Notes: generated by a model not told the origin, from the sequence alone. A stretch of 58,035 bases of DNA from Flavobacteriaceae bacterium (GCA_029934835.1 JAOZLL010000005.1:1-58035); one strand, 5' to 3'; positions 25,134 to 35,368 are shown, counted from the first letter of the stretch. Numbers and translations are program-made.

Positions 25134-25324
25134 ACGGTTAAATTTTTATTTGTTTTATGTATAAATTAGATTACTAATTTCTAGTGTAAAATTAATTAAA
25201 AAAATCTGTATTTATCATCATATCAGACGATAAAATTGCATTTAATACAAAAAAACATAGAAATAACTTTTAAGTATTATTAATTTTTAAAAATATACTC
25301 CAAAAAACTAATAATACTTAAAAC

Positions 25325-28300
25325 CTACATGAAGTTTTCAGTATTAGAATTATCAATATCTACATCGTCTTTATTGGGTAAAATATAATATTCTTTGAAT
25401 ATTGCAGCTTTGTTATTTTTACCTTCAATAATGATATTCATAGGTTTTTTAAAACGTATGTGGCGCAGATATTCATTTTCATAAACTGCTTCTTTTGAGT
25501 TCAGATAATCAATGTCAAAAAATCCATCATTTATAAATGGATTTATGGTCAGATAGCCCACCTTAAAAGAGGTTAAGTTTTGGAAAAAGTGTGTTCCTTG
25601 ACTGGGGTCGATTCTAAAATTATCTAATCCGGACTCCACAATTACTTTGGCATTAGAAATTTGTGACCAAATGACTGGAATACCCAACCACGAATCACTA
25701 GATCCCCATCTTCCAGGACCCACTAAAACATATTTGGTATCTTTTTCATCAAACTTAGCATTCATCTCTTCCACAGCTTGTGCAATTTCTCTTGTTTTGG
25801 CTGGATTAAATGTATCTGGTTTTACATAAACAAAATCATAAATATCTTTATACGTTCCATTTCCTAAAGCCGATTCAGAATAAATTATGGTATCTGCTGT
25901 ATCAATTTTGTCTGGTAAAACATGTATAAAATCATTTTGTTCTACAATAGGTCTAATTTGTAAAAAACTAAAAATTTTAGGTTCTCCAACGGGAATATCT
26001 AAATTAACTGCAAATTCGATCTCAATAGGGTTACTCATTTCTCGTTGTCCTATTCGTAATAAATCTTGTAAGATTTCTGGTAAAGGAAAAGTGTTGTATT
26101 TTAAAATATTATCAAAACTTAAAATACGAATTCCATCTTGTAAAATACCTGGTCTAATGATATCATTTTGTAAATCATAAGTAGAGGCAACAAACTTTAG
26201 AGATTTATGATTTTTAGCTTTTCTTAGTGTAAGTTTCTTTTTATTTATTGACTCACTAGTAGAAATTTGATATTCATCAGGATCCATGTCTAAGCCATAA
26301 AAATATTTTTGAGTTTCTCTCTGGGCTGTCCCTGGTGTTGATAATTGGATTATTTTTTTAGGATGATAAGGTGAAAAACGCAAAGTTCTTCCTCCTCCAA
26401 CGATTATTTCTCCCAATCCTAAAGCAATATTTGCAATACCTTCTAAGGGTTTTTCATTGCCTATGGGGTAAAAATTAATAGACCTTGCTACACCTGATAC
26501 ATTAGGATAATACAGTCCTTCATATTCATTACCAATAACTTCTTGCAATATTATTGCCATTTTACTTTCTTCAATTGCATGTGATGTTATTTTAATATAA
26601 GCTTTACTTCTTTTATAAAAAGCAGAGGCCATTACCGATTTTACGGCATCTGATACCATTTTAAGAAGCCTATCTGTATCAGTATTAGCCAACATATAAG
26701 TAGCAAAAATCCCTGCAAAAGGTTGGTATAAGGAATCTTCCAAAACACTTGATGAACGAATGGCAATTGGCGTGTTAGAAGTGGCTAAAAAAGCTTTGAT
26801 ATCTTTTAGTACCCACCTAGGTAATGATTTTGAAATAAACTTTTTTAGGATAGTTTCATCATCATGTTTTTTTGCTACAAAAGAAAATAGATTGTGCTGT
26901 TCCATGAACTCGTCAAAGACATCTGTACTTAAGACTACTGTTCTTGGTATTGATATGGTAATATCTTTATATTTTTTGGAAAGTTTATGACGTTTCAAAA
27001 AGGAATCAATAAAGGCTAAACCTCGACCTTTTCCTCCCAAGGCACCTTCTCCAATACGAGAGAAAATTAAGAAATCATCGTAGTTGTTTTTATCAAATTT
27101 TGCAATTACGCCACGTGATCTGTATATCTGAAATGCTCTGACGGCGCTTATTAGATATTCACGTACGTGATCTTCTTTGGTAAAATCTTGGAGTTTAATT
27201 TTTGAAAAAAGTCTTGCTAATGGGAATAATGTTCGTGATTGCAACCATTTGGTGAAATCATTTCGTTTAGCATGGTATAGGATGGCATCTAAAGAAACTG
27301 TTTCGAGTGCTTTTTGAAGACTCTTCAAGTTCTGTACTTTAGTTACTATTTTTTTTAGTTTTGGATCCCAAAACTCAAAATTTCCAAACGAAAAATACTT
27401 AGTTATATGTCTTTTTATTTCTAAATCTAAAGTGTCTGAATGCTTGTCTAAAAATTTTGCCTGTAAGGCTAAAGCTTGTTTTTTGTTTTTAACTTCAGAT
27501 GATTGTATTATCACTGGAAAGTGCTTATCATATTCTCTAACATATTTTAATAAATGAAAACCAGCTTTTGTATCTCTTTTTCCTTCTCTAAAATAGCTTA
27601 CGTCTGAAACAACTCCTAGAAGGTTTTCTTTATATTTATGGAATAAGTTAATGCCTTCTTCGTAATTTCTGGCTAATAAAACTTTCGGGCGTCCTCTTTT
27701 TAACATCATGCCACGATGCTCGTTTAATCCTTCACTTACAAAAGAACGGGTTTGATTTAATAATACCTTGTATATGAGTGGTAGGTATCGAGAATAGAAC
27801 CGTAAGGAATCTTCTACTAATAAAATTGCTTTAACGCCTATTTTATTTATATCATTTTCAGCATTTATTTGGTCTTCTACTAATTTGATAATTGCTAAAA
27901 ATATATCAACATTACCATTCCAATGAAAAACAAAATCAATATTTGAGGCTTGTTTTTTATGGAGTAGTTTTCTTAATTCTTCAGAGTGATGACTCAAAGC
28001 TACAATTGGAATATCATTGTATTTTTTTTTAATAATATTTGAAATATAGAAAGAGCGTTTTCCAGTATCTAACCATGTGATTACTAAATCTATTTTATCT
28101 AAGGCTAATACTTTTAAAGCACTTTTTGCAGAATGAGCATGCACAAAATTTGGAGGATAACGCAAGTTTAATGCTGTGTACTCATTGAATATCTGTTCAT
28201 CTATCCGACCATCTTCCTCTAATAAATAATAATCATAATTTGAACAAACAATAAGTACATTGTATATTCTATTCTGCATCAGTTTTGTAAATGGTATTTC

Positions 28301-28345
28301 TCCAAACTCATAGCTTTGGATATCTGGTAACGGATTTCTTAACAT
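25325..28345 (-). CDS. Receiver-like / PEP-synthase-type ATP-grasp protein, paralogue 1
   Basis: 1006 residues. Residues about 30-160 form a degenerate receiver-like domain (DLVITWLDTG: the phospho-Asp place is Trp). About 170-340 form a second receiver with key residues kept (ILLVEDSLRF acidic pair; GVVSDVSYF with Asp near 243; IIQSS). About 420-800 match the ATP-binding N-terminal half of PEP synthase/pyruvate phosphate dikinase (GEGALGGKGRGLAFID near 430, IAIRSSSVLEDS near 525, FLQIRPIVE near 797). The phosphohistidine and PEP/pyruvate barrel domains are missing. Instead a conserved C-terminal part has VGPGRWGSSDSWLGIPV near 872. Target of phosphorylation unknown. Near-full-length similar to the next gene. 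Confidence 0.88.
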   Translation of the reverse strand: MLRNPLPDIQSYEFGEIPFTKLMQNRIYNVLIVCSNYDYYLLEEDGRIDEQIFNEYTALNLRYPPNFVHAHSAKSALKVLALDKIDLVITWLDTGKRSFYISNIIKKKYNDIPIVALSHHSEELRKLLHKKQASNIDFVFHWNGNVDIFLAIIKLVEDQINAENDINKIGVKAILLVEDSLRFYSRYLPLIYKVLLNQTRSFVSEGLNEHRGMMLKRGRPKVLLARNYEEGINLFHKYKENLLGVVSDVSYFREGKRDTKAGFHLLKYVREYDKHFPVIIQSSEVKNKKQALALQAKFLDKHSDTLDLEIKRHITKYFSFGNFEFWDPKLKKIVTKVQNLKSLQKALETVSLDAILYHAKRNDFTKWLQSRTLFPLARLFSKIKLQDFTKEDHVREYLISAVRAFQIYRSRGVIAKFDKNNYDDFLIFSRIGEGALGGKGRGLAFIDSFLKRHKLSKKYKDITISIPRTVVLSTDVFDEFMEQHNLFSFVAKKHDDETILKKFISKSLPRWVLKDIKAFLATSNTPIAIRSSSVLEDSLYQPFAGIFATYMLANTDTDRLLKMVSDAVKSVMASAFYKRSKAYIKITSHAIEESKMAIILQEVIGNEYEGLYYPNVSGVARSINFYPIGNEKPLEGIANIALGLGEIIVGGGRTLRFSPYHPKKIIQLSTPGTAQRETQKYFYGLDMDPDEYQISTSESINKKKLTLRKAKNHKSLKFVASTYDLQNDIIRPGILQDGIRILSFDNILKYNTFPLPEILQDLLRIGQREMSNPIEIEFAVNLDIPVGEPKIFSFLQIRPIVEQNDFIHVLPDKIDTADTIIYSESALGNGTYKDIYDFVYVKPDTFNPAKTREIAQAVEEMNAKFDEKDTKYVLVGPGRWGSSDSWLGIPVIWSQISNAKVIVESGLDNFRIDPSQGTHFFQNLTSFKVGYLTINPFINDGFFDIDYLNSKEAVYENEYLRHIRFKKPMNIIIEGKNNKAAIFKEYYILPNKDDVDIDNSNTENFM

Positions 28346-28396
28346 AATTTGATACTTTTCTTAGGCAATATTATGGAAAAATTCATAAAGTATGGT

Positions 28397-31300
28397 TTAT
28401 ATTTCATCTATATCAATATCATCTGAATTGGGAATAATGACTCCTTCTTTATAGATAACTGCTTTGTTGTTTTTACCTTCTAGCATGATTGTTAATGCCG
28501 TTTTAAAATGGACGTGCCGAATAAATTCATCTTCATAAACAACCTCTTTTTTATTTAGATAATCTACATCATAAAATCCATCATTAATAAACGGATTAAT
28601 CGTTAAGTAACCCACATTAAAAGAAGTTAAATTTTGAAAAAAATGTGTTCCTTGACTTGGGTCAATTTGATAATTTTCTAGACTTGACTCTACAATTATT
28701 TTAGCTGCTGAGATTTGCGACCAATTGACAGGAATACCTAACCAAGGATCACTTGATCCCCAACGACCTGGTCCAACTAAGATATAGTTTTTGTCATTTT
28801 TTTCAAAATCATCATTTAATTGCTCTACCACATCTACAATCTCAAGTGTTTTGGCGGCATTAAAAGCATCTGGTTTTACATAGACAAAATCATAAATTCT
28901 TTCATATTTACCATTTCCTAATACCGATTCTGAATATACAATTACATCTGACCTATTTATCTTTTTTGGGATCATACTTTTATAATCGTTGTTTTCAACT
29001 ATGGGTCTTATTTGTAAAAAACTAAAGACTTTGGGTTCTCCTGGTGCAACATCTAACTTTACGGCAAATTCCATCTCAATCGGATTATGAATTTCTTTTT
29101 GACCAATTTTTAATAAATCTTTGAGTATTTTAGATAGCGGAAATGATTCTTGTTGGAGAATACTCTCAAAACTGAGAATACGTGGGCCATCGTGAAAAAC
29201 ACCTGATCTTATTTGGTTACTATGCATGTCATAGGTTGATGCAACAAATTTTAAGGCTCTATGATTCTTAGCTTGTCGTAAATTTATTTTCTTTTTATTT
29301 ACAGATTCACTGATAGAGACATGATAATGATCTGGATCTAAATCTAATCCATAAAAATACTTTTGTGTTTCTTTTAAAGCAATATTTGTTGATGATAATT
29401 GAAGTACTTTTCTCGCGTGATAGGGTGAGAATCGTAGCGTTCTTCCACCACTTACTACTATTTCACCTAAACCAAGAGCTATGTTAGCAATTCCTTCCTT
29501 AGGTTTTTCATTACCGATAGGATAAAAATTTATGGATCTTGCTACACCTGAGATATTTGGGAAAAAGACATCATCATATTCAACACCAATAACTTCTTGT
29601 AAAATTACAGCCATTTTACTTTCCTCTATGGAGTGAGCTGTTGCTTTTATATAGGCTTTGCTCGCTTTATAAAAAGAGGAGGCCATTACAGATTTAATGG
29701 CGTTACAAACCATTGGTAAAAGCTTTTCAATATTTGTATTGGGTAGCATATAGGTGGCATAAACTCCTGCGAATGGCTGATATATGGAGTCTTCTAGTAC
29801 GTTTGAGGAACGTATTGCAACGGGTGTTTTAAGCGTTAGTAAGAATGCTTTGATATCTTTTATAGCCCAGTTTGGCAATGGTTTAGAAATAAATCTATTT
29901 AAAATTTCCTCATCATGATGTTTTTTTGCAATAAATGAATATAAATTATGTTTTTCTATAAATTCTTCAAATACATCTGTACTTATGACAACTGTACGAG
30001 GAATGGATATAATTACATCTTTATATTTATTAGACAAATTTCGACTTTTCAGAAACAGGTCTATAAAAGCTAATCCACGTCCTTTACCACCTAGGGCTCC
30101 TTCGCCTATTCTAGAAAAAACAAGATACTCATCATACTGATACCTGTCAAACTTTGCAATTATTCCTCTTGATCTATAAATTCTATAGGCTTTAACCGAA
30201 TCTATTAAGAACTCTTGAATATGTTTGTCTTCAATAAAATCTTTATACTTAAATTTAGAAAATAGTTTTGCGAGTGAGAATAAGGCTCGTGATTGTAGCC
30301 ATTTAGAAAAATCATTACACTTTGCGTGATATATAATTGTTGCCAATGATACTTTAGCTAATGCTTTTTGAAATTGCTTTAAATTTTTGGCTCTCAGGAT
30401 AATTTTTGTTGTTTTGGGATTTTGAAATTCAAAATCTCCAAACGAAAAATACTTAGTTATATATTTTTTTAATTCTATTCCGAGTGTTTCAGAGTGCTTG
30501 TGTAAAAATTTTGCATTTAGTTTTAGAGTTTCCTTTTCATTATTAGGGTCTGATGATTGAATTAGAATTGGAAATTGTTTATCATATTTTCTGGTATACT
30601 TTATAAAATGAAATCCAGCATTATTATCTTGCTTTCCGTTTCTAAAATAGCGTGCATCTGAGATTACACCTAGTAAATTATCTTTATATTTTTCAAATAA
30701 AGTAAGACCTTCTTCGTAATTTTTGGCTAATAAAACTTTGGGACGACCACGTTTTAGCATCATACTTTGATGCTCATTTAATCCTTCAAAAACAAAAGAA
30801 TGTGTTTGGGTTAAGAGTATTCTATAAATTAGGGCTAAGTGTCTAGAATAAAAACGCAAGGAATCTTGTACTAATAATATTGCTTTTACACCAATCTTGT
30901 TTATATCATTTTCAGCATTCATTTGGTCTTCAACCAATTTGATAATTGCTAAAAAAATATCAACATTATCATTCCAATGAAAAACGAAATCAATATTTGA
31001 GGCTTGTTTTTTATAGAGTAATTTTCGTACTTCTTCCGAACGATGACTTAATGCAACAATGGGAATATCAGCATATTTCTTTTTGATTATATTAGAAATA
31101 TAAAATGATTTTTGAACTGTATTTACCCAGATAATTACTATATCAATTTGATTCTTTGCAAGAATATTCAAAGCACTTTCAACGGTACGAGCATGAACAA
31201 AGTTTGGTGGATAGCGTAGATTTAGGGCAGTATATTCATTAAATATTTGTTCATCTATCCTACCATCTTCTTCTAATAAGTAATAATCATAATTAGAACA

Positions 31301-31399
31301 TATAATTAACACTTTGTGTATTCTATTTTGCATGAGCTGTTTAAACGGAATTTCTTCAAATTCGTAGCTTTGAACATCTGGTAGTAAATTTCGCGACAT
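28397..31399 (-). CDS. Receiver-like / PEP-synthase-type ATP-grasp protein, paralogue 2
   Basis: 1000 residues, collinear with the neighbour throughout; the first 60 residues are nearly identical (LMQNRI, NYDYYLLEEDGRIDEQIFNE). Differences fall in functional places. In the first receiver IIWVNTV replaces ITWLDTG. In the second, the acidic pair is VQDS instead of VEDS, while the phospho-Asp (VISDARYF) is kept. The ATP-grasp motifs (GALGGKGRGLAFIDLFL, VAIRSSNVLEDS, FLQIRPIVEN) and the C-terminal VGPGRWGSSDPWLGIPV are intact. The 51-base spacing implies co-transcription with paralogue 1. It probably arose by tandem duplication followed by divergence of signal input. Confidence 0.88.
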   Translation of the reverse strand: MSRNLLPDVQSYEFEEIPFKQLMQNRIHKVLIICSNYDYYLLEEDGRIDEQIFNEYTALNLRYPPNFVHARTVESALNILAKNQIDIVIIWVNTVQKSFYISNIIKKKYADIPIVALSHRSEEVRKLLYKKQASNIDFVFHWNDNVDIFLAIIKLVEDQMNAENDINKIGVKAILLVQDSLRFYSRHLALIYRILLTQTHSFVFEGLNEHQSMMLKRGRPKVLLAKNYEEGLTLFEKYKDNLLGVISDARYFRNGKQDNNAGFHFIKYTRKYDKQFPILIQSSDPNNEKETLKLNAKFLHKHSETLGIELKKYITKYFSFGDFEFQNPKTTKIILRAKNLKQFQKALAKVSLATIIYHAKCNDFSKWLQSRALFSLAKLFSKFKYKDFIEDKHIQEFLIDSVKAYRIYRSRGIIAKFDRYQYDEYLVFSRIGEGALGGKGRGLAFIDLFLKSRNLSNKYKDVIISIPRTVVISTDVFEEFIEKHNLYSFIAKKHHDEEILNRFISKPLPNWAIKDIKAFLLTLKTPVAIRSSNVLEDSIYQPFAGVYATYMLPNTNIEKLLPMVCNAIKSVMASSFYKASKAYIKATAHSIEESKMAVILQEVIGVEYDDVFFPNISGVARSINFYPIGNEKPKEGIANIALGLGEIVVSGGRTLRFSPYHARKVLQLSSTNIALKETQKYFYGLDLDPDHYHVSISESVNKKKINLRQAKNHRALKFVASTYDMHSNQIRSGVFHDGPRILSFESILQQESFPLSKILKDLLKIGQKEIHNPIEMEFAVKLDVAPGEPKVFSFLQIRPIVENNDYKSMIPKKINRSDVIVYSESVLGNGKYERIYDFVYVKPDAFNAAKTLEIVDVVEQLNDDFEKNDKNYILVGPGRWGSSDPWLGIPVNWSQISAAKIIVESSLENYQIDPSQGTHFFQNLTSFNVGYLTINPFINDGFYDVDYLNKKEVVYEDEFIRHVHFKTALTIMLEGKNNKAVIYKEGVIIPNSDDIDIDEI

Positions 31400-31448
31400 A
31401 AACAGGTACTTAATTTATGCAAGATACTAGAAAACAAAATATTAATAC

Positions 31449-31823
31449 TTATGATTTTCTTTTTTCTTCTATAAATTTCATTAATATTAAACTCGAAAAA
31501 AATAGGAGTGCTATGTAACAAAGTGGAAATCCAAAATCACTCTTTGGACATTGTGTTACACCAATCAACTGACCAACTGAACTAAATATTGCTAATGCTA
31601 AAGCAAAACCTGAAAAAATTATAAAAATAAGTACACTCGTTTTAAAAATATGCAGTAAAAGCAAAATAATAAAATAAAAGAGTACTAAATAACAAGCTGG
31701 AATCATTCCAATTTTAGGACAAATATCACCAATTGTATAATCTAAATAAACTAAATTTATTGAGAAAACCAACACAGCTATTAGAATAATTAAAATAAGA
31801 ATATTTAACGAAGGTTTGTTCAC
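31449..31823 (-). CDS. Small membrane protein with two paired-cysteine loops
   Basis: About 124 residues from GTG 31823 (or 142 from GTG 31877; no ATG fits). Four hydrophobic helices: ILILIILIAVLVFSINLVYL, CYLVLFYFIILLLLHIFKTS, LIFIIFSGFALALAIFSSVG and YIALLFFSSLILMKF. Two similar loops carry ICPKIGMIPACY and QCPKSDFGFPLCY, each a CPK...PxCY pair, suggesting an internal duplication of two helices plus a loop. The Cys pairs could be redox-active or bind metal; I do not recognise the family. It lies 49 bases upstream of the ATP-grasp pair on the same strand, so it may be in their operon. Confidence 0.65.
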   Translation of the reverse strand: MNKPSLNILILIILIAVLVFSINLVYLDYTIGDICPKIGMIPACYLVLFYFIILLLLHIFKTSVLIFIIFSGFALALAIFSSVGQLIGVTQCPKSDFGFPLCYIALLFFSSLILMKFIEEKRKS

Positions 31824-31932
31824 TAATGAATTTTTGTTTAAATGTACAAAATAAATACCAATTTGAAAAACAGGCACTTAACTATTTTTTCTTAATGCAA
31901 GAAAGGAATATAGTTATCATTTATTGTTTTAA

Positions 31933-31950
31933 ACCTGAGTTCGGCCTAAG
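31933..31950. repeat. Solo copy of the MITE left end
   Basis: ACCTGAGTTCGGCCTAAG matches the 18-base terminal repeat at 23401-23418 with one change. No partner inverted end was found within several hundred bases, so this is a solo end or deletion remnant. Confidence 0.55.
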
Positions 31951-31970
31951 GTTTGATCTACAGAATTAAT

Positions 31971-32003
31971 AAAACTGACTTGATTTATATCAAATCAGTT
32001 TTT
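31971..32003 (-). terminator. Terminator of ridA
   Basis: AAAACTGACTTGAT pairs with ATCAAATCAGTTTT (one G:U) around TTAT; it sits about 40 bases past the ridA stop on the minus strand, with A/T runs outside the stem. Confidence 0.75.
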
Positions 32004-32042
32004 ATTGATCTTTATGTGAAAATTGTGTGCTTTTGAAAGTGT

Positions 32043-32429
32043 CTATCTAGTTATAACAGCAATAACCGATATTTCTACAGCTACACCTAATGGCAATTTG
32101 GCAACTTGTACGGTTTCTCGAGCAGGTGCTATGCTTTCTTCAAAATAAGCACCATATACTTCATTTATAGCAGTAAAGTCATCCATATCTTCAATGAAAA
32201 TTGATGATTTTACTACATTGTTAAAACTTAAATCTGCTTCAGCAAGAATCGCTTTTAAGTTTTCCATAACTTGTTTCGTCGCATCTTTAATTCCTGTAGT
32301 GACTAATTTGCCTGTGCTTGGATTCATTGGGATTTGACCAGAAATATATAAAGTACCTCCTGCCAATACTGCTTGATTGTATGGGCCTATGGGCATTGGT
32401 ACATTCGTAGTTTTGATTATTTTTTTCAT
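32043..32429 (-). CDS. ridA: RidA family reactive enamine/imine deaminase
   Basis: 128 residues from ATG 32429 (MKKIIKTTNVPMPIGPYNQA); the open frame extends upstream into the lptD end, but that part is non-homologous. Seen: YISGQIPMNPSTGKLV, FIEDMDDFTAINEVYGAYF and PARETVQVAKLPLGVAVEIS with the conserved Arg that binds the carboxylate of 2-aminoacrylate-type enamines. Hydrolyses toxic PLP-derived enamine intermediates. It lies 55 bases after lptD on the same strand. Confidence 0.93.
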   Translation of the reverse strand: MKKIIKTTNVPMPIGPYNQAVLAGGTLYISGQIPMNPSTGKLVTTGIKDATKQVMENLKAILAEADLSFNNVVKSSIFIEDMDDFTAINEVYGAYFEESIAPARETVQVAKLPLGVAVEISVIAVITR

Positions 32430-32484
32430 GATAAATATTTTTAATTGCCTATTGAAAAATAGATGATTCAAACTTTTTATGCTA

Positions 32485-35184
32485 CTAAAACAGTCTTTTG
32501 TCTGGTAATTTACGCTTATCATATTTCAACTCACTTAGTACTGATGATTTCACACCAATAAAGAAATAATAAGTAGTTCGAGAACCAAAAGGGACCCAAT
32601 TAAAACTCATTTTCCAACTGTCTAAATCACGCTGAAAATGTAATTGTGTATAGGTTATTCCTTTTCTTTTAAAATCATAACCTGAGTTGATACCTACATT
32701 CCATTTTGGTGACAGTTCTATATCACCATTAAACATTAATGAACTTGTTGATATTTCATCTTCACGACGTGAATTGGTATATTGCAAGGAATAAGATAAG
32801 CTTAAATTCCACGGCATTTTTGTATAATATAATTTGGTTTTCTTTTTATTATTTTTTTTAGAAGTATTTGATTTCCCAGAATTATTTAAATTGCCTCCCA
32901 TCATATTTCGTTCATTTGAGGAAGCTTTGGCGGCATCATTTTCCTGTTCGTTTTGATTGCTCGCACCACCACTAAAAGTTTTATTAGATAAACTATAATT
33001 CATTGTAATACCTGCTCGTGTTAATCTAAACAGGCTACCACCATTTTCAATGTTAAACATATCTATTCTACTACCATTAGCATTTATAGCATACGGATCT
33101 AAGCTAGCATTAAAATTCACTCGCATTTTGTTATTAAACAGCTGTGTGCCAGCATTCATACTAACAGGTGACCACCTCATAGTATCAGCAGCCATGTTAT
33201 AACTAGTCGAGAAATTGAGACTATTTAATAAACTAACCTTTTTAGTCTCAGTTTTGGTAGAGTCCTTTGACATGACTTTTGCCTCTAAAGTGTTATTGAC
33301 ACTGATGCCTATGCTATTAGAAATACCTTTTCCAGGAACACCATAAATTCCACTTTTATAGGGTGAATATTCTTCTGTTTCTTGTGTGTCAGGATTGTAG
33401 ACTTCTTCATCGTAAAAACTAAAATCAGGGCGATAACTATAAGAAACTGATGGTCTAATAGTATGTCTGATGGCTTTTAAACGACCTTTTTTAATATTAA
33501 ATGTACCATATACATTTGTAGATAAAGAAACACCAGTGTTGTACTCTCTTAATGCTTTAAAGCCATTTAAAGTATCGGTTACTATACTTGCTTCTTCTGG
33601 ATTATATTGTTTTGTTAAGTAATCAAAATACCAAGTTTCTTTATAGCTGGCACTTGGGTTTACTGTGAAATACTTAAACAATTTCATATTTGTACTTAAA
33701 GCAACATTGTGTTTAACTCCAGATTTGGCTTCTTCAAACATTTCTTTCTTAAAGAAAAGTGAATCAGATGTGCTAATACGATAATCACTTGCTAAGTTAT
33801 AGGTTAAGCCCAATTTTTGGAGTGCATTTTTCTTTGTCCCACTTTTAGGCGCAAATGGATAAATACGATCCATACTTAGTTGCAAAGAAGGAAGAGACAT
33901 ATTAATTGTCTCAGTATTGGTGTTTTGAGAGTGAGTTGCTGAAATACTTAAATTAAAAGGTGTTCCAACGAATTTTTTAGAAAAAGAAATAGAAGAACTT
34001 AATTGATTATTTAAAAAAGAATTTGTGTTATATTCATTTAAAGATTCTCGATAATATTTACTACTCCCTAAGTTTACAGATGCTGATAAACGCATATTTG
34101 GATTAGCTTGTGCAGCCTGACTATGTGACCATCTAATGTTATAATTAGATGATTTACTGTAGTCATCGAAACCACGTAAACTATATACATTATTATCATA
34201 ATTATAGCTAAAATTACCATTAAATTTATAACGTAAAGCATAGTTGCTCTGTGCTCTGAATCCCCAACTTCCATTGGTGTAAATATCACCAGTTAATGCT
34301 AAATCAAAGTAATCGCTTATTGCTAGGTAATAACCTCCATTTTGTAAAAAATAACCTTGTTGTGATGTTTCTCCCCAAGTGGGCATTAAAATTCCTGAAG
34401 TTCGATTTTTAGTCAATGGGAAATAAGCAAATGGTAAAATTGCGGGAGTTGGAACATCTGCAATAAAGAGTTGTGCAACTCTAGAAATTATTTTTTTATT
34501 GGGAACTATTTTTGCTTCTTTAATTCGGATATCATAATCGGGTTTTTTCTTTTTTGAAGTTGTTATGACAATATCACGAACATAAACAGTTGAGTCATTA
34601 ATCTTTTTACTCACTCCACTTCCCACCAAAATGCCATTATCCTGTTCTGAATTAAGACCCCAAATTAAGGCTTTTTCGGTGGTATAATTTACCATTAATG
34701 AATCTTGTGTTGTTTCTTCTTGTCTTTGTTTGAAATAGGGTAGTTGTTTGTATTCGGTGGTATCTTGAATACCTTTTGCGATAATTAAATTTTTCTTATA
34801 ATCAATTATAATAATTCCAGCTTCTAAATCTACATCTTGATAATGCAACTTTGCATTACTATATAATGTAGAGATATTCTTTTTTAAATCAATTTCTATA
34901 AATTCATCAGATGAATGATCAATAATGTCAGCCAAAGCCTCTTTTGGCTTTTTGACTGTTATACTATCTACAACAATAGTATCCTTTTTGGATTCAAGAG
35001 TATTCTTTTGGGCAAGTTTACTCTTGTTTATCAGGTTTTTAGAAAGAACTTTTGAGGTATCTCTAGTTTTTTCTATTCCTAATTTTTTTGAATTATTGAC
35101 ATCTAATATCTGTGCTTTTACTCCCGAAAATCCGAGATAAAATAAAAAGAAAAAAAGTATTATGTGTCGTTCTTTTATTAACAA
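32485..35184 (-). CDS. lptD: LPS-assembly outer-membrane protein LptD (Bacteroidota type)
   Basis: 899 residues. Signal peptide (IILFFFLFYLGFSGVKAQ). An N-terminal OstA-like beta-jellyroll (residues ~90-230: IEIDLKKNISTLYSNAKLHY, QDVDLEAGIIIIDYKKN) is followed by a large beta-barrel (VPTPAILPFAYFPLTKNRTS, GILMPTWGETSQQGYFLQNG and many aromatic-ended strands). It inserts LPS into the outer leaflet. A Lys/Asn-rich segment near 775-800 (SGKSNTSKKNNKKKTK) is probably a loop. It is divergent from the amidase gene, a frequent arrangement in flavobacteria. Confidence 0.9.
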   Translation of the reverse strand: MLIKERHIILFFFLFYLGFSGVKAQILDVNNSKKLGIEKTRDTSKVLSKNLINKSKLAQKNTLESKKDTIVVDSITVKKPKEALADIIDHSSDEFIEIDLKKNISTLYSNAKLHYQDVDLEAGIIIIDYKKNLIIAKGIQDTTEYKQLPYFKQRQEETTQDSLMVNYTTEKALIWGLNSEQDNGILVGSGVSKKINDSTVYVRDIVITTSKKKKPDYDIRIKEAKIVPNKKIISRVAQLFIADVPTPAILPFAYFPLTKNRTSGILMPTWGETSQQGYFLQNGGYYLAISDYFDLALTGDIYTNGSWGFRAQSNYALRYKFNGNFSYNYDNNVYSLRGFDDYSKSSNYNIRWSHSQAAQANPNMRLSASVNLGSSKYYRESLNEYNTNSFLNNQLSSSISFSKKFVGTPFNLSISATHSQNTNTETINMSLPSLQLSMDRIYPFAPKSGTKKNALQKLGLTYNLASDYRISTSDSLFFKKEMFEEAKSGVKHNVALSTNMKLFKYFTVNPSASYKETWYFDYLTKQYNPEEASIVTDTLNGFKALREYNTGVSLSTNVYGTFNIKKGRLKAIRHTIRPSVSYSYRPDFSFYDEEVYNPDTQETEEYSPYKSGIYGVPGKGISNSIGISVNNTLEAKVMSKDSTKTETKKVSLLNSLNFSTSYNMAADTMRWSPVSMNAGTQLFNNKMRVNFNASLDPYAINANGSRIDMFNIENGGSLFRLTRAGITMNYSLSNKTFSGGASNQNEQENDAAKASSNERNMMGGNLNNSGKSNTSKKNNKKKTKLYYTKMPWNLSLSYSLQYTNSRREDEISTSSLMFNGDIELSPKWNVGINSGYDFKRKGITYTQLHFQRDLDSWKMSFNWVPFGSRTTYYFFIGVKSSVLSELKYDKRKLPDKRLF

Positions 35185-35213
35185 ATGCTTGTGAATTACT
35201 ATTTACCTACGGG

Positions 35214-35244
35214 TTTGTTTCTTTAAAAAATTGTAGTAATTTCG
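35214..35244 (+). promoter_or_regulatory. Candidate promoter for the amidase gene
   Basis: TTTG (35214-35217), 19 bases, TAATTTCG (35237-35244): a full Bacteroidota -33/-7 pair with one mismatch. It lies 125 bases upstream of the amidase ATG, in the divergent spacer with lptD. Confidence 0.5.
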
Positions 35245-35368
35245 TTTTTATTCTTACTTCTTATTAAACCGCAATAACGAGTTGGCTTGATAATTGTAAG
35301 AATCTAATTTAATGGTCAAAAATAAATAAAATATATGGGTATACTCCCAACAATTTCATAAAAATAAC

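Noticed and set aside
31306-31521. 71-codon minus-strand ORF
   Set aside because: Overlaps both the ATP-grasp paralogue 2 start and the membrane-protein gene in another frame; composition is unlike a protein.
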